DNA of 57,983 nt, from the NCBI GenBank assembly GCA_018713115.1, contig DVFS01000068.1, forward strand, positions 1 through 57,983, written 5' to 3'. Below, piece after piece: positions 14,313 through 24,001 of this stretch (position 1 is its first letter; every line of letters starts with the position of its first letter). Source of the stretch: Candidatus Galligastranaerophilus faecipullorum (GTDB lineage: Bacteria > Cyanobacteriota > Vampirovibrionia > Gastranaerophilales > Gastranaerophilaceae). The notes below the pieces were generated by a model, which was not told where the DNA came from, did not search any database, and worked only from the letters and a program-made list of their open reading frames with translations. Both the position numbers and the translations under genes were made by a program.

Positions 14313-16133
14313 TCAAGCATTTTGTGTGACGGGTTCATCCTTGACAAACTGCATTTCATACAGATATTTATACTGCCCGTTGGGAATCTGCATAAGTTCG
14401 TGGTGTGTACCCATTTCTACAAGCTGACCTTCATTTATGACGGCAATTTTGTCTGCATTTTTAATGGTGGATAATCTGTGCGCTATTACAAAAACCGTTC
14501 TGCCCTTAATTAAATTTTCAAGGGCTTTTTGCACAATTGCTTCGGATTTGTTGTCAAGTGCGGATGTCGCCTCGTCAAGAATAAGAACGGGGGCATCTTT
14601 AATCATTGCACGTGCAATAGCTACGCGTTGTTTTTGCCCGCCCGAAAGAGTTGTTCCCCTTTCGCCGATTTCGGTATCTATGCCTTTTTCAAGCGTGTCC
14701 ACAAATTCATCAAGGTGTGCGGCGCATATGACACGGCGTATTTCTTCATCGGTGGCGTCTTTTTTGCCTATTAAAATATTGTGTCTGATAGTGCCCGAGA
14801 AAAGGAAATTATCCTGAAAAACTTCGCTTATATGGGCGCGGAGCGAATTAAGCGTAAATTCCCTGATATCTTGCCCGTCTATTTTTATACTGCCGGATTT
14901 AATGTCGTAAAATCTGGGGATAAGATTTACAATTGTGGATTTACCTCCGCCGGAGTTACCTACAAGAGCAAGCATTTCGCCTTTTTTAACTTCAAAAGAT
15001 ATGCCATTTAAGACGGGTTTATTCTTTTCGTATTCAAAATACACATTTTCAAATGTTATGTTGTTTTGAATACTCTCAAGCTCTCGTGCGCCGGGTTTAT
15101 TTTGGATTTCGGGTTCAAGGTCAAAGAGTTCAAATACCCTGTTCATGGAAACAAATATGTTCTGCATGCTGGTAAGAGTCGAGCCGAGAGTTTTAATCGG
15201 TTTGTACAGAAGCAGAAGCGAAGTTATAAAACTTGCAAGCGACCCTGTCGACATTTCGCCGGTTATAATCAGGTGATTACCTACAAGCATTACTATTGCA
15301 ACTCCTATGCTTGCAATAAAATACATAATCGGCGAGAGCCATCCGGAGCGTTTTGTCAGCGACATTGAAAGGTCGAAAAGCTCTCTTATCTGGGATTTGA
15401 ATTTTGAATAAATATCTTCCTGCAGGCAGTATCCGCTTATTGTTTTGTTGCCGTGATATGTTTCGTTAACATTTGTCGTCATGCCGCTGCCGACAACCAT
15501 AGAGGCATTAGAAACTCTTTTAACCCTTTTTCTTATAAGCGAAACGGGAATAAAGGCGCATACAAGAACTACTACACCCACAAAAGCAAGCTTCCATGAG
15601 TTGTAGAGCAGTACCGCAATCAGCCCAAGAGAGCTTGTAAATGCGGTGATGAGGGTTTTTATTGATTCCACAATGTTTTTTGAAGCGGTATCCGGGTCTG
15701 ATAAAAATCTTGAAATTACAAGTCCTGAAGAATTTTCGTCGTAAAATTTGGAGTCAAGATATACAAGCTTCTTGAATAAATCTTCTTTAACAGAGTTTGA
15801 AATCTTTAAGCTTATCCAGTCTGTGAGGTAAGAGTTTATGTATTTTAAAAGCCCTTGAACTACTGCAAATATTATAATTACCCATGGAATGAGCGCCGCA
15901 AGCAAGTCCCTTGTGAGTTCAAAGCCTTTGTATGCATATGTGTTGCCGTTAATTACAACATCAATATAGGGTTTTAGTGCAAATGCCGTGGCACCGTCCA
16001 GAAGCCCCAGGGGTATTGCAAGGAGAAAACCTAATATAATTCTGAACATAACAGGTCTGATGTAGGGCCATATTCTCTTTAAAAGGTACCCGTAGTCAAA
16101 AGCTTTATCTGTTGCTATAACATCAAGTTTCAT
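14313..16133 (-). CDS. msbA: MsbA-like ABC exporter (fused membrane and ATPase domains)
   Basis: A homodimeric-type exporter in the inner membrane, most likely flipping lipid A-core or a similar lipid. The first 320 residues hold six membrane helices. The ATPase follows with Walker A GNSGGGKST, Q-loop VFQDNFLF, signature LSGGQ and Walker B ILDEATSALD, and the H-loop is in VFVIAHRLST. At 606 residues it is normal for MsbA/LmrA. The start is ATG at 16133 with AAGGAT nearby. WaaA and MlaE elsewhere in the window make a lipopolysaccharide role reasonable, but the substrate is inferred. It follows the Nudix gene on the same strand with 48 bp between. Confidence 0.87.
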   Translation of the reverse strand: MKLDVIATDKAFDYGYLLKRIWPYIRPVMFRIILGFLLAIPLGLLDGATAFALKPYIDVVINGNTYAYKGFELTRDLLAALIPWVIIIFAVVQGLLKYINSYLTDWISLKISNSVKEDLFKKLVYLDSKFYDENSSGLVISRFLSDPDTASKNIVESIKTLITAFTSSLGLIAVLLYNSWKLAFVGVVVLVCAFIPVSLIRKRVKRVSNASMVVGSGMTTNVNETYHGNKTISGYCLQEDIYSKFKSQIRELFDLSMSLTKRSGWLSPIMYFIASIGVAIVMLVGNHLIITGEMSTGSLASFITSLLLLYKPIKTLGSTLTSMQNIFVSMNRVFELFDLEPEIQNKPGARELESIQNNITFENVYFEYEKNKPVLNGISFEVKKGEMLALVGNSGGGKSTIVNLIPRFYDIKSGSIKIDGQDIREFTLNSLRAHISEVFQDNFLFSGTIRHNILIGKKDATDEEIRRVICAAHLDEFVDTLEKGIDTEIGERGTTLSGGQKQRVAIARAMIKDAPVLILDEATSALDNKSEAIVQKALENLIKGRTVFVIAHRLSTIKNADKIAVINEGQLVEMGTHHELMQIPNGQYKYLYEMQFVKDEPVTQNA

Positions 16134-16181
16134 TTAACTATCCTTAATTCCTCATTTACTTAATTTTATCATGGATATAAA

Positions 16182-16748
16182 TTATTTATCAAAAAAGTAA
16201 AAGAACAGACCGCTGAGCGTCTGTGAACCTATTGCGTTTCCCTGTGATTCAAATTCTTTTATAAAGTTTGCAACGTTTTCTTTTTTGACAAGTTTTCTTT
16301 TTGTAATAACTCCGCCGTCATCATCGCACGGGGGATTAAAATGCCTTGCACCGTCTATTTTTGCTATAGCAACAGTTGAAGTTTCAGATGTCATGCCTGC
16401 CGAGCTTGAAATGTTCCTTGAAACAATTTTTATATCTTCTGCCTCATAGCCGCTTTCTTCCTTTAATTCGCGCTTCAGTGCCGATAAAATATCCTCGTTT
16501 GTATTTATATCCCCCACAAGCCCCGCGGGCATTTCAAGGCAGTATTGCGCGCGTTTTTCGCTGATAAGCGGCGGACGTTTTGTGACTAAAAACAATATAT
16601 ATTCTCCGTCCTCTTGCTCTACAACAGGAACAATGACAACCACATCTTTTGCATTGGGCCTGTGCGCGTATACCCACTGTGCCCCGTTTTCTCTTATCGC
16701 GGCTTTCATTTCAAGAAATTTTTCACTGTATAAAACTTTGTTTTTCAT
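16182..16748 (-). CDS. Nudix hydrolase, ADP-ribose pyrophosphatase-like
   Basis: A cytoplasmic hydrolase of nucleoside diphosphates linked to another moiety. The Nudix box is complete: G-x5-E-x7-REL-x-EE-x-G (GDINTNEDILSALKREL then KEESGY), about residues 79-101. The preceding EMPAGLV matches the ADP-ribose/NADH branch of the family. It is 188 residues. The substrate cannot be fixed from sequence alone. It is divergent from the purine operon, with about 90 bp of shared upstream DNA. Confidence 0.85.
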   Translation of the reverse strand: MKNKVLYSEKFLEMKAAIRENGAQWVYAHRPNAKDVVVIVPVVEQEDGEYILFLVTKRPPLISEKRAQYCLEMPAGLVGDINTNEDILSALKRELKEESGYEAEDIKIVSRNISSSAGMTSETSTVAIAKIDGARHFNPPCDDDGGVITKRKLVKKENVANFIKEFESQGNAIGSQTLSGLFFYFFDK

Positions 16749-16790
16749 ATGCGCCTCATTTGGTTTTACCTGAAATTATATTATAAACCT

Positions 16791-16817
16791 TTGAGCAAGG
16801 CATGTTTTTGTGATAAT
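16791..16817 (+). promoter_or_regulatory. Probable promoter of the purine operon
   Basis: An extended -10 (TG-T-GATAAT, 16809-16817) lies 24 bp before the purS start, with a TTGAGC -35-like box at 16791-16796. The 15-bp spacer is short, but the TG extension compensates. No purine-riboswitch fold or PurR box was recognised in the leader. Confidence 0.4.
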
Positions 16818-16840
16818 TTAACTTTTGAGGGATAAATACA

Positions 16841-17101
16841 ATGAAAAAATACTTTGCAAAAGTAATTGTAACTCTTAAGGATGAGGTTAAGGACACGCGT
16901 GCGCTTGCTGTTGAAAAAACACTTAAACGTCTTGGAGTGGCTGAAAATTCCAATTTCAGGACGGGAAAGTTTTACGCTTTTGACTTTAGTGCACAAAATG
17001 AGCGAACAGCGCTTGAGAAACTTGGTTTTATCTGTGCGGATGTTCTTTCAAATCCTGTTGTTGAAAAGTATGAAATACTTGAGTTTAAGGAGCTGAAATG
17101 A
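16841..17101 (+). CDS. purS: Phosphoribosylformylglycinamidine synthase subunit PurS
   Basis: The small structural subunit that joins PurL and PurQ in step four of purine synthesis. The 86 residues carry the PurS pattern: KVIVTLKDEVKDTRALAVEKTLKRLG, the VRTGK-like FRTGKFYAFD, and a C-terminal LSNPVVEKYEI. GAGGG lies 9 nt before the ATG. It is the first of seven genes that overlap or nearly touch. Having purS with a short purL is the three-protein form of the enzyme found in Gram-positives, cyanobacteria and archaea. Confidence 0.95.
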   Translation: MKKYFAKVIVTLKDEVKDTRALAVEKTLKRLGVAENSNFRTGKFYAFDFSAQNERTALEKLGFICADVLSNPVVEKYEILEFKELK

Positions 17102-17724
17102 GGGCGGCAGTTGTGGTTTTTGCGGGTACAAACTGCGAACTTGAAACAAAGCTGGCGCTCGAGGCGAGCGGATTTTGTGCAGACTATGTGGACTCAAATA
17201 CCGCTTCGCTTAAAGAGTATGATGCGGTATTTTTATGCGGAGGTTTTTCATACGGCGACTATATCCGCTCCGGCAGACTTGCAAAGTTCACTCCCGTAAT
17301 TGACGCGCTTAATAATTTTATCGAAAGCCAAAGAGGAGTGGTTGCGGGTATATGCAACGGCTTTCAGATACTGTGTGAAGCAAGAATGCTGCCGGGGGCA
17401 CTTCTTGAAAACGATTGTTTAAAATTTGTGTGTAAGAATATACCTTTAAAACTTGATTTTAACGCAGAGCAAAAAGATATCACCCTTCCTGTGGCACACA
17501 GGGAAGGTAAGTACTGGTGCGATGAGGACGTCAGCGCCATGGTGTTTTTAAAATACATGCAAAATCCCAACGGCTCAAAAGACGATATTGCGGGCTTGTA
17601 TGATAAAAACAGACGCATTATGGGGCTTATGCCTCACCCCGAGAGGGCGTTTTTTACAAAAAATTTCGGTTTTGACGGCAGGGAAATTTTTAAAATTATA
17701 AAGGAAGAAATTGCACGTGGATGA
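17098..17724 (+). CDS. purQ: Phosphoribosylformylglycinamidine synthase glutaminase subunit PurQ
   Basis: It releases ammonia from glutamine for PurL. The class I glutaminase nucleophile Cys is in AGICNGFQIL, and the catalytic His-Glu pair is in MPHPERAFF near the C-terminus. The N-terminus AAVVVFAGTNCELE is typical of the family, and the length of 208 residues is slightly short. The ATG overlaps the purS stop (ATGA). Confidence 0.95.
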   Translation: MRAAVVVFAGTNCELETKLALEASGFCADYVDSNTASLKEYDAVFLCGGFSYGDYIRSGRLAKFTPVIDALNNFIESQRGVVAGICNGFQILCEARMLPGALLENDCLKFVCKNIPLKLDFNAEQKDITLPVAHREGKYWCDEDVSAMVFLKYMQNPNGSKDDIAGLYDKNRRIMGLMPHPERAFFTKNFGFDGREIFKIIKEEIARG

Positions 17725-19879
17725 GGTTATAAAAACGCAAATAGAAAAAAGGCTTAAAAGAAAACCTAACGGTCTTGAAAAACATCTGTTTGAAGCCATG
17801 TGGAGCGAGCATTGCGGATATCTGCATTCAAAAAAGCAGCTGAAAAAACTCAATTTTAAAGGCGCGCTTTTCCCGCAGGAAAATGCGGGTGGAGTGAGAG
17901 TGGGTCGAGTAGGTATATTCTTTAAAACGGAATCCCATAACCACCCTTGTGCGGTTGAACCTTATCAGGGTGCAGCTACCGGCGTCGGGGGTATTATAAG
18001 GGATATTCTTGCGCTGAACGCACGGCCTGTTGCACTTTTAAACTCTCTTAAATTTGCCCCTCCGGAAGATAAAGCTGCAAAGCATATTATAAGCGGCGTT
18101 ACAAGCGGAATAAGCGATTACGGTAACTCTTGCGGGATACCTGATATTGCGGGCGAAGTTATTTTTGATGATTCTTATAAAGATATGCCTCTTGTGAATG
18201 TAATGGCAGTCGGAATCGCGCCGCTTGACAGAGTTAAACTGTCAAAAGCAAAAGCAAATCTGGAAATTGTACTTCTGGGCTCTGCAACCGGTTTAGACGG
18301 AATAGGAGGTGCGGCTTTTGCTTCAAAAGAGCTTAAGGAGAATAAAAAAGAAGAAAAAATCCATGTGCAGACAGGCGACCCTTTTGCAAAAAAACAGCTC
18401 ATTGAAGCTTCTCTTGAGATTTTGAATCTTGAAGGGGTTATTGCCTGTCAGGACTGCGGTGCGGCAGGAATTTTAAGTTCAACATCAGAAATGGCATATA
18501 AGGGAGGCTGCACAATAGAGCTTGAGCTTGCAAAAGTGCACCTCGCGCAAAAAAATATGGAGCCATGGCAGATACTTCTGAGCGAAACACAGGAGAGAAT
18601 GGTTTTTGCTCTTAAAAAAGAGGTGATTGATGAAGTTTTTAAAATTGCACAAAAATATGAACTTGAAATTTCGCATATAGGAAGAACGCTTGAATGCAAT
18701 CGGGAAGAGAATTTGTACATTGTTAAGAAAGACGGAAAGATTTTGTCTTCCACCCCTGTTAGTGTGTTGTGCGAGCCTTATTGCTATGAACTTGAGGCGA
18801 TAGAACCCGGGGAATTAAAGATTTTAAGGGCAAAAAAATGCAATGCAAATCTTGATGTTGTATCTGCCGTTGAAAAAATGTCGCAGTCTTATAATCTTGC
18901 TTCAAAAAAATGGTTTTATGAACAGTGGGATTACCTTGTGGGCGCAAGGTCTTATGTTGAACCTTCGTATTGCGGCACAGGTGTTTTAAAACTTATTGAC
19001 GAGGAGGGATTTGCGGGGTTTTGCATGGATACTAATCCTCTCTTTTGTGCGCTTGATTCATATGCGGGCAGCGTTAATACCGTGCTTGAAAGTTACAGAA
19101 ACCTTGTATCGTCCGGTTTTGAGCCATTAGGCTTTACTGACTGCCTTAACTTTGCAAATCCCGGGCAAGACAGCGTGAAATATACATTTGTAAAGTCTGT
19201 AGAAGGGCTTAAGTATGCCTCTGAGGCGCTTAATGTACCTGTTGTTTCGGGAAATGTTTCTTTTTATAACGAAATTAACGGCAGGAAGGTGCACCCGAGT
19301 GTTACTCTCGGTATGTGCGGGTATTGTAAAAAGGAAGAAGATATAATCCCCGCGCGTTTTTTGGAAAATTCAGATATATTCCTTATAGGCAGAAGAATTT
19401 CTAAAGATTCAAATATCGGCGGCTCGCTTTATCAAAAAGAGTTGTTTGGTTTTTTGGGCGGATGTGTTGATATGTCTGATATAGAATTTGAGATAAAACT
19501 TAAGAATACAATTTTTTATCTTAGGGATAATAAACTTATAGAAGGTGCAGCCGATGTTTCAAAAGGCGGACTTCTGGGTACGCTTATGAGGGTGCTTTTT
19601 GACTCCGGTACGGGGTTCTCCGGCAGTTTGATTTTTGATAATCACTGCAGCGCCGAGCACAAACTCAAGCTTCTTTTCGGAGAAATCGGAGGCAGGTATC
19701 TTGTGTGCAGCAAAAAATGCCGGGAGGCGGAAAAATATTTTATTAAAAATAATATTCCTTATTTGTATCTCGGCAAAAGTATTGGTGATAAAATAAAATT
19801 TGACGGATACGAGTTTGAACTGTCAAAATTAAAAGAAAAGTATTTAAATTCAATCTCAAACGCGCTTGATGATGTATAA
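17711..19879 (+). CDS. purL: Phosphoribosylformylglycinamidine synthase PurL (small form)
   Basis: It converts FGAR to FGAM using ATP and ammonia from PurQ. The N-terminal active-site motif MWSEHCGYLHSKK, the GVGGIIRDIL loop and the SHNHPCAVEPYQGAATGVGG segment are intact. Its 722 residues are the small PurL size, consistent with separate PurS and PurQ. The start is uncertain: TTG at 17711 is used, while GTG at 17717 is an equal choice, both behind AAGGAAG. It overlaps purQ by 14 bp and purF by about 11 bp. Confidence 0.95.
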   Translation: MHVDEVIKTQIEKRLKRKPNGLEKHLFEAMWSEHCGYLHSKKQLKKLNFKGALFPQENAGGVRVGRVGIFFKTESHNHPCAVEPYQGAATGVGGIIRDILALNARPVALLNSLKFAPPEDKAAKHIISGVTSGISDYGNSCGIPDIAGEVIFDDSYKDMPLVNVMAVGIAPLDRVKLSKAKANLEIVLLGSATGLDGIGGAAFASKELKENKKEEKIHVQTGDPFAKKQLIEASLEILNLEGVIACQDCGAAGILSSTSEMAYKGGCTIELELAKVHLAQKNMEPWQILLSETQERMVFALKKEVIDEVFKIAQKYELEISHIGRTLECNREENLYIVKKDGKILSSTPVSVLCEPYCYELEAIEPGELKILRAKKCNANLDVVSAVEKMSQSYNLASKKWFYEQWDYLVGARSYVEPSYCGTGVLKLIDEEGFAGFCMDTNPLFCALDSYAGSVNTVLESYRNLVSSGFEPLGFTDCLNFANPGQDSVKYTFVKSVEGLKYASEALNVPVVSGNVSFYNEINGRKVHPSVTLGMCGYCKKEEDIIPARFLENSDIFLIGRRISKDSNIGGSLYQKELFGFLGGCVDMSDIEFEIKLKNTIFYLRDNKLIEGAADVSKGGLLGTLMRVLFDSGTGFSGSLIFDNHCSAEHKLKLLFGEIGGRYLVCSKKCREAEKYFIKNNIPYLYLGKSIGDKIKFDGYEFELSKLKEKYLNSISNALDDV

Positions 19880-21254
19880 AAGTTTTGATTATAAAAAAAT
19901 ACAGGAAGAATGCGGCATATTCGGCGGTTGCAGCAGCAGCGGAAATATTGCGCCGTATATTAAATGCGGACTCTTGAAATTGCAGCACAGAGGGCAGGAG
20001 TCGGCAGGTATTTGCTGCGGTGGTGATGAGCAGGTGCTTCTTAAAGATTTCGGTCTTGTAAACACTGCGCTTAGTGATTCTGCAATAGAAACTCTAGAGG
20101 GAAGCTTTGCCATAGGTCATGTCAGATATTCCACCTTTAGGGATGACAGAAAAGAGAATATTCAGCCCCTTAAAATCAGATATCTGGGCGAGGATGTTTC
20201 TCTTGCGCACAACGGAAATGTTTCTCAGGCGGCGCTCATAAGGGAAAAATTTGAAAGAATGGGGGAAGTGTTTTTAAGTGCTTCGGATTCCGAGGTGATT
20301 TTAAAAAGAATAGTTTTTTCTCTTAAGAAAAAGCCCTCTCTCTGGACATTTGACGAAGTTGCAAAGTGTCTGTGCGAAAATTTTTCACTCGGGTCATACT
20401 GCGTTTTAATTTATACGCCGTCAAGAATCATGGCTTTTCGTGATCCTTACGGTTTTCGCCCGATGATGTTTGCACAATGTGCCGAGGGAAATTTTGCAGC
20501 CTCCGAGGATGTTGCGTTTTTCGGACTGAATGTTAAGAAAATTACGGAAATTCAGCCGGGCTGCGGGGTGGAAATTACACGGGACGGTTGTGAAATAAAA
20601 ACTTTTGACACATCAAAAGAGCATAAAAAATGCGTATTTGAACAAATTTACTTTGCATCTGCCGCGTCTAACATATTTTCAAAAAATGTTTATCAGACAA
20701 GGGTAGAACTTGGCAGGCTGCTTGCAAAATCGGAAGACAAGAATTTTTGTGCCGATGTCGCGGTGCCTGTTATGGACAGCGGCTTAGGGTGTGCAATAGG
20801 ATACAGCGGCGAGTCAAAAATCCCTTTTCATCTGGGTCTTGTCAGAAACAACTGGGCAACAAGGTCTTTTATACAGCCGGGACAAAGCAAAAGGGTGCAT
20901 AACGTAAGAGAAAAATTTATACCCGTAAAATCCGTTGTTGAAGGTAAAAGAGTGGTTCTTGTGGATGATTCTCTCGTGCGCGGCACAACTTCAAAAAGGA
21001 TTATAAAAGTGCTTAAAGAGGCAGGTGCAAAAGAGGTGCATATGCGCTCTGTTTCTCCTAAGATTATTAATACCTGCATATGGGGTGTGGATATACCGAC
21101 AAAAGAAGAGCTTATTTCGTATAATTCAAATGAATGTGAAATAGCAAAAGAAATAGGCGCGGACAGTGTAAAATTTCTGTCTCTTGAGGATTTGGGTTTA
21201 GTATTTGACGGGCCTTTGTGGTGCAGAAATTGCTTTCTTAAGGAGAGATTATGA
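19869..21254 (+). CDS. purF: Amidophosphoribosyltransferase PurF
   Basis: First committed step of purine synthesis, PRPP plus glutamine to phosphoribosylamine. A short propeptide (about 11 residues) precedes CGIFGG, whose Cys becomes the N-terminal nucleophile after cleavage. The PRPP loop is VVLVDDSLVRGTTSKR. Cys residues in KKCVFEQIYFA, CIWGVDIPT and WCRNCF match the four ligands of the Fe-S cluster in Bacillus-type PurF, so this is the iron-sulfur form. Two adjacent ATGs (19869, 19872) follow the end of purL and no clear ribosome site separates them, so coupling to purL is likely. Confidence 0.95.
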   Translation: MMYKSFDYKKIQEECGIFGGCSSSGNIAPYIKCGLLKLQHRGQESAGICCGGDEQVLLKDFGLVNTALSDSAIETLEGSFAIGHVRYSTFRDDRKENIQPLKIRYLGEDVSLAHNGNVSQAALIREKFERMGEVFLSASDSEVILKRIVFSLKKKPSLWTFDEVAKCLCENFSLGSYCVLIYTPSRIMAFRDPYGFRPMMFAQCAEGNFAASEDVAFFGLNVKKITEIQPGCGVEITRDGCEIKTFDTSKEHKKCVFEQIYFASAASNIFSKNVYQTRVELGRLLAKSEDKNFCADVAVPVMDSGLGCAIGYSGESKIPFHLGLVRNNWATRSFIQPGQSKRVHNVREKFIPVKSVVEGKRVVLVDDSLVRGTTSKRIIKVLKEAGAKEVHMRSVSPKIINTCIWGVDIPTKEELISYNSNECEIAKEIGADSVKFLSLEDLGLVFDGPLWCRNCFLKERL

Positions 21255-22183
21255 CTTACAGTTATCTTAAAAGCGGCGTTGATATTAAAGCCGCAGGCGC
21301 GCTGGTTGAAATTATAAAAAATGCTACAAATTCAAAGCAAATAGGTGGTTTTGCAGGACTTTTTGAGCACAGCGCATTTGATGATTATTATCTTGCGGCA
21401 TGTGTTGACGGGGTGGGCACAAAAATTATTCCGCTTATAGAAAGAAAAGATACAAAAACAATTGCAAACGACCTTTTTGCCATGAATATAAATGACCTTA
21501 TCTGCTGCGGGGCACAGCCGCTTTTTTTTCTTGATTACATTGCCCTGAATCGCCTGGATACGGAATTTACCGCTAGATTAATTTGCGATTTAGATAATAT
21601 TTTAAAAAAGTATAACTGTGTGCTTCTTGGCGGCGAGACATCAGAGCTTGGCGACTTAATTTTAAAAGATAATTTTGACGTTTCGGGCTTTTTGACGGGT
21701 ATTGTGAAAAAAGACAGGCTTTTGAGTAAAGATAATGTCAGGAGGGGTGATTATATAGTTGCCTTAAAGTCCGGCGGGCCACATTCAAACGGATTTACAC
21801 TTATAAGAAAACTCCATAACGACGGGCTTTTGAGTGATGAATTGTTTGAACAATCTCTTGCGCCGGTGAGTATTTATTTTGATATCATCTCAAAGCTAAA
21901 TAAAATGTCTCTTATAAATGCCTGTGCAAATATTACGGGCGGGGGAATTTTAAGCAATGTTGCGCGCTCGATTCCAAAGGGCTTAAGAGCGGATATTGAT
22001 TTGAGTACAGTAAAATTAAGCCCGCTTTTTAAAAAAATTGCCGATATTACAGGTCTTGATGAAGCATTTAATGTTTTTAACATGGGTGTAGGCTTCTGTG
22101 TAATTTGTTCCGAAGAAAATCTTAAACAGGTTATAAGTCTTGCAGATATGTACAGTCCTTTTATATTAGGCAGGGTAGTATGA
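21251..22183 (+). CDS. purM: Phosphoribosylaminoimidazole synthetase PurM
   Basis: It closes the imidazole ring of FGAM to AIR using ATP. Family landmarks are KSGVDIKAAGALV at the N-terminus, DGVGTKI, NDLFAMNINDLICCGAQPLFFLDY and GGETSEL (usually GGETAEM). At 310 residues it is somewhat short of the usual 340. ATGA overlap with purF; AAGGAGAG precedes the ATG. Confidence 0.95.
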   Translation: MTYSYLKSGVDIKAAGALVEIIKNATNSKQIGGFAGLFEHSAFDDYYLAACVDGVGTKIIPLIERKDTKTIANDLFAMNINDLICCGAQPLFFLDYIALNRLDTEFTARLICDLDNILKKYNCVLLGGETSELGDLILKDNFDVSGFLTGIVKKDRLLSKDNVRRGDYIVALKSGGPHSNGFTLIRKLHNDGLLSDELFEQSLAPVSIYFDIISKLNKMSLINACANITGGGILSNVARSIPKGLRADIDLSTVKLSPLFKKIADITGLDEAFNVFNMGVGFCVICSEENLKQVISLADMYSPFILGRVV

Positions 22184-22695
22184 AAAAAATCCTTGTTATG
22201 GCTTCGGGCAACGGGTCAAACTTTGAGGCCATAGTTGAATACTTTAGAAATAAAGATGTTTTAATAGAGCTTCTTTGCAATATAGAGGGCGCAAATGTTA
22301 TAAGCAGGGCAAAAAGACTCGGTATAAAATATTTTATTGTTAAATTTACCGATACTTATAAATTTTTGAAAGACAAAAAATACGACCTTTATGTTCTTGC
22401 CGGCTATATGAGGATTTTACCCCGCAATGTACTTGCTCTCGGCAGATTTGTAAACATCCATCCTTCGCTCCTGCCGGAGTTTCGCGGGTTAAATGCGCTT
22501 AAAAGGGCTTACAACTCGGGCTGCAAGGTCACCGGCGTCACTGTTCATTATGTTGAAGAAGAAGTTGATACGGGAGAGATAATTGCCGCACGCAAATGCG
22601 AAATAAAGCAGGGTATGGCGCTTTGTGAACTCGAGAGCAAAATTCATCAAATAGAGCACAATATGTACCCTAAAATCATTGAGGAGATTTTATGA
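22180..22695 (+). CDS. purN: Phosphoribosylglycinamide formyltransferase PurN
   Basis: It formylates GAR using 10-formyl-tetrahydrofolate. The N-terminal SGNGSNFEAI loop and the catalytic Asn-His-Asp set in NIHPSLLPEFRG, GVTVHYV and EEVDTGEII are all present. The protein has 171 residues, slightly shorter than usual at the C-terminus. It overlaps purM by four bases and is followed by purD with another ATGA overlap; the bifunctional purH that often lies between them is absent here. Confidence 0.94.
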   Translation: MKKILVMASGNGSNFEAIVEYFRNKDVLIELLCNIEGANVISRAKRLGIKYFIVKFTDTYKFLKDKKYDLYVLAGYMRILPRNVLALGRFVNIHPSLLPEFRGLNALKRAYNSGCKVTGVTVHYVEEEVDTGEIIAARKCEIKQGMALCELESKIHQIEHNMYPKIIEEIL

Positions 22696-23939
22696 AAGTG
22701 CTTTTATACGGTTCGGGCGCAAGAGAGCATGCTCTTGCATTAAAAATCCTTGATTCCCCGCTTTTGGAGAAACTGTATCTTGCAGACACCGGTGCATTTT
22801 GTAATACCGGCGAGGTTATAGAGTTTAAAGATTATTTTGAACTTGCACAAAAATCCGGGGAAAAAGGTGTAGATTTACTTGTTGTAGGGCCTGAAAAACC
22901 GCTTGGTGAAGGTATCTGTGATATATTTTTAAAATACGGAATTAACACTATAGGCGCAGATTCAAACTGGGTAAGGCTAGAGAGTTCAAAAAGTTTTGCA
23001 AAAGAGTTTATGCAAAGAAACGGGATAAGGACTGCAAAGTATTTTGTCTTGAAGAATGCCGGTGAAATTGAAAGCACACTAAAAAAGTTTGATTCTCCGC
23101 CCGTTATAAAGGCAGACGGTCTTGCATCAGGCAAGGGCGTGGTTGTACCTGAAAATTTTGAAGAGGCAAAGTGCGCGGCACGGGATTTTCTCGGGGGAAA
23201 ATTTGCACAGGCGTCAGAGAGAATAATTCTTGAAGAAAGGCTGTTCGGACAGGAGATTTCAGTGTTTTCTCTGTGGGATGGCAAAAATCTGCTTACTCTT
23301 CCGCCTTCCCGTGATTTTAAAAAGCTTAATGAAAAAGCCGCTGCTCCTAATACCGGCGGCATGGGGGCCGTTTTTCCGATAAATTTAAATGAATATGAAA
23401 AAAAGTGGTTTGAGTGCTATCTCCAAAAGTTAAAAAACGCACTGGTTAATGAAAAAGCGGATTTTAGAGGGGTTGTTTATTCGGGGCTTATGGTGTGCAA
23501 AGACGGAATATATGTTCTTGAATACAACATGAGATTTGGCGATCCTGAAACCCAGGCACTGCTTTGCGGATTGCAGAACGATATTTTGGATATTTTTTCA
23601 AAAATGATTGAAGGCAGGCTGGATGAAGTTGCTTTAAAAATTGCAGATACCCCTGTGTATTGTGTAGTGCTTGCCTCATCCGGCTACCCAGCTAAACCCC
23701 TGCGCGGCATGGAGATTAAAAACCTTGAAGCTGCAAAAAAATACGGAGTGGAGGTATTATTTGCAGGCGTTAAAAAAGAAACATCGCGTGATATTTGCGG
23801 CAGAGAAAGATATTTTACAAACGGAGGCAGGGTTTTAAGCCTTGTAAAAAGCGGTTTTGGCGCAAGGGAAGATATATACAAAGCGGCTGATGAGATAATG
23901 TATGAAGGTAAGATATTCAGGCGGGACATAGATTTTTAA
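22692..23939 (+). CDS. purD: Phosphoribosylamine-glycine ligase PurD
   Basis: An ATP-grasp ligase that makes GAR from phosphoribosylamine and glycine. The N-terminus has the GSGAREHAL motif. PPVIKADGLASGKGVVV is the ATP-grasp lysine region, NTGGMGAV follows, and EYNMRFGDPETQ provides the metal ligands. It is 415 residues, standard length. It is the last gene of the purine operon, ended by a strong hairpin shared with rpsR. Confidence 0.95.
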   Translation: MKVLLYGSGAREHALALKILDSPLLEKLYLADTGAFCNTGEVIEFKDYFELAQKSGEKGVDLLVVGPEKPLGEGICDIFLKYGINTIGADSNWVRLESSKSFAKEFMQRNGIRTAKYFVLKNAGEIESTLKKFDSPPVIKADGLASGKGVVVPENFEEAKCAARDFLGGKFAQASERIILEERLFGQEISVFSLWDGKNLLTLPPSRDFKKLNEKAAAPNTGGMGAVFPINLNEYEKKWFECYLQKLKNALVNEKADFRGVVYSGLMVCKDGIYVLEYNMRFGDPETQALLCGLQNDILDIFSKMIEGRLDEVALKIADTPVYCVVLASSGYPAKPLRGMEIKNLEAAKKYGVEVLFAGVKKETSRDICGRERYFTNGGRVLSLVKSGFGAREDIYKAADEIMYEGKIFRRDIDF

Positions 23940-23952
23940 TGATTTTGATAAT

Positions 23953-23983
23953 AAAAACCGCACTTGCAATAAGTGCGGTTTTT
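23953..23983. terminator. Bidirectional terminator between purD and rpsR
   Basis: AAAAACCGCACTT and AAGTGCGGTTTTT form a perfect 13-bp stem with a 5-nt loop. The A and T runs on its flanks let it end both the purine operon and the convergent rpsF-ssb-rpsR operon. Confidence 0.9.
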
Positions 23984-24001
23984 ATTGATAGTTTAAATTT
24001 T

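Noticed and set aside
16749..16840. A purine riboswitch in the purS leader
   Set aside because: The 90-bp gap is too short and lacks the conserved loop sequences; a plain promoter explains it.
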